Assembly (NCBI GenBank): GCA_000436035.1
Contig: FR893270.1
Span: forward strand, 38,290 to 51,105
Direction: 5' to 3'
DNA length: 12,816 nucleotides
Source of the DNA: Prevotella sp. CAG:732
Lineage (GTDB): Bacteria > Bacteroidota > Bacteroidia > Bacteroidales > Bacteroidaceae
Part shown: in pieces, positions 12,161 through 12,816 of the stretch
How the letters are laid out: each line of letters opens with the position of its first letter
Position numbering within the stretch: position 1 is the first letter of the stretch
Notes under the pieces: model-generated
What the model was told of the DNA's origin: nothing
Database searches by the model: none
What the model saw: only the letters and a program-made list of their open reading frames with translations
Program-made: the position numbers and the translations under genes

Positions 12161-12816
12161 ATGAACAATACTGCGATTTTCAACAAGAAACATCATTATC
12201 GGGAACTCCTCGCCATCGGCATCCCCGTCATCATCGGACAGCTCGGCACCATCATTCTGGGATTCGCCGACACCCTCATGATAGGACATCATAGCACAGA
12301 GGAACTGGCGGCAGCTGGTCTCGTCAACAATATCTTCGCCCTCGTGCTTATCTCCTACATGGGCTTCTCATACGGCCTCACCCCTATCATCGGTCGCCTC
12401 TACGGCATGGAGCACACCGACGAAATCGGACAGAAAGTACGCAACTCATTCATCGCCAACATGATGGTGGGCAGCATCTTCACCCTGGCGATGATCATCC
12501 TGTACTTCAACCTCAACCATATCGGACAGCCAGAGGAACTGCTCTCGCTCATGCGTCCTTACTTCATCGTCAACCTCATCTCAGTACTCTTCGTCGGCGT
12601 CTTCAATACGATGAAACAGTTCCTCGATGGCATCACGCATACCAAGGTGGCGATGTGGGTGATGATTTGCGGCAATGTACTGAACATCCTCGGCAACTGG
12701 ATGCTCATCTATGGCGTGGGACCCTTCCCTGAGCTGGGCTTGCTCGGTGCCGGACTCTCCACCATGGGCAGCCGCATCTTCATGGCTGTGGAGACGGGGG
12801 GGGTGGGCGCGTTTGG
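12161..12816 (+). CDS. MATE-family efflux transporter, N-terminal half (cut by window edge)
   Basis: The frame is open from the ATG at 12161 to the window end (218 residues). MATE transporters are inner-membrane antiporters with 12 membrane helices that export drugs and other organic cations using a Na+ or H+ gradient. The sequence shows the family start HYRELLAIGIPVIIGQ, the helix-1/2 pattern LGFADTLMIGHHSTEELAAA, then NIFALVLISYMGFSYGLTPIIGRLYG and DEIGQKVRNSF. Further hydrophobic helices end at LGLLGAGLSTMGSR, so about six helices are present. Full proteins are around 450 aa. The codons are clearly more GC-rich than those of the defence region, so this is probably resident chromosome. The last few residues (ETGGVGAF), after an eight-G run, do not look like the hydrophobic helix expected and may reflect poor sequence at an end. 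Confidence 0.9.
   Translation, partial: MNNTAIFNKKHHYRELLAIGIPVIIGQLGTIILGFADTLMIGHHSTEELAAAGLVNNIFALVLISYMGFSYGLTPIIGRLYGMEHTDEIGQKVRNSFIANMMVGSIFTLAMIILYFNLNHIGQPEELLSLMRPYFIVNLISVLFVGVFNTMKQFLDGITHTKVAMWVMICGNVLNILGNWMLIYGVGPFPELGLLGAGLSTMGSRIFMAVETGGVGAF

Overview
The window looks like a chromosomal accessory (defence-island-like) region of a Bacteroidota bacterium, most likely a Prevotella/Segatella-type Bacteroidales. The phylum call rests on four promoters matching the Bacteroidota pattern (-33 TTG/TTTG, about 20 nt, -7 TAnnTTTG), A-rich leaders with few Shine-Dalgarno sites, and DUF4143-type AAA ATPases with their repeats. The genus is inference.

Layout. (1) Positions 1-4966, minus strand: one tight operon reading controller (XRE HTH) > GHKL ATPase (662 aa) > unknown protein alpha (287 aa) > unknown protein beta (252 aa) > HNH endonuclease (260 aa) > C5-cytosine DNA methyltransferase, the last cut by the window edge. 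(2) Positions 4988-5616: two divergent promoters with a decayed GNAT acetyltransferase between them. Near-identical 19-bp inverted repeats sit in both promoter regions. (3) Positions 5617-8763, plus strand: a 1048-aa PLD nuclease-SF2 helicase-DUF3427-like protein, followed by a strong bidirectional terminator. (4) Positions 8840-11473, minus strand: a decayed AAA/DUF4143 gene, an intact AAA/DUF4143 gene and a remnant of a Schlafen/AlbA-type ATP-binding regulator. Each AAA gene has its own iteron-like direct-repeat array upstream. (5) Positions 11545-11954: about 410 bp of degenerate DNA with a steady 22-bp period. (6) Positions 12046-12816, plus strand: a promoter with a dyad over its -7 box, then the first half of a MATE efflux transporter in visibly more GC-rich DNA.

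How the parts may work together. The operon combines a 5mC methyltransferase, an HNH nuclease and a GHKL (MutL/MORC-like) ATPase. A divergent helicase with its own PLD nuclease domain shares an operator sequence with the controller promoter. I read this as one composite, ATP-dependent restriction-modification/defence locus. Two overlapping operators cover the -33 and the -33/-7 spacer of the controller's own promoter, as expected for autorepression. A single copy lies about 60 bp upstream of the likely helicase start point, as expected for activation. That would allow methylation first and restriction later, as in C-protein-controlled type II systems. This model is inferred from sequence and I cannot match the full gene set to a named defence system. 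Two genes (alpha and beta) have no function I can assign.
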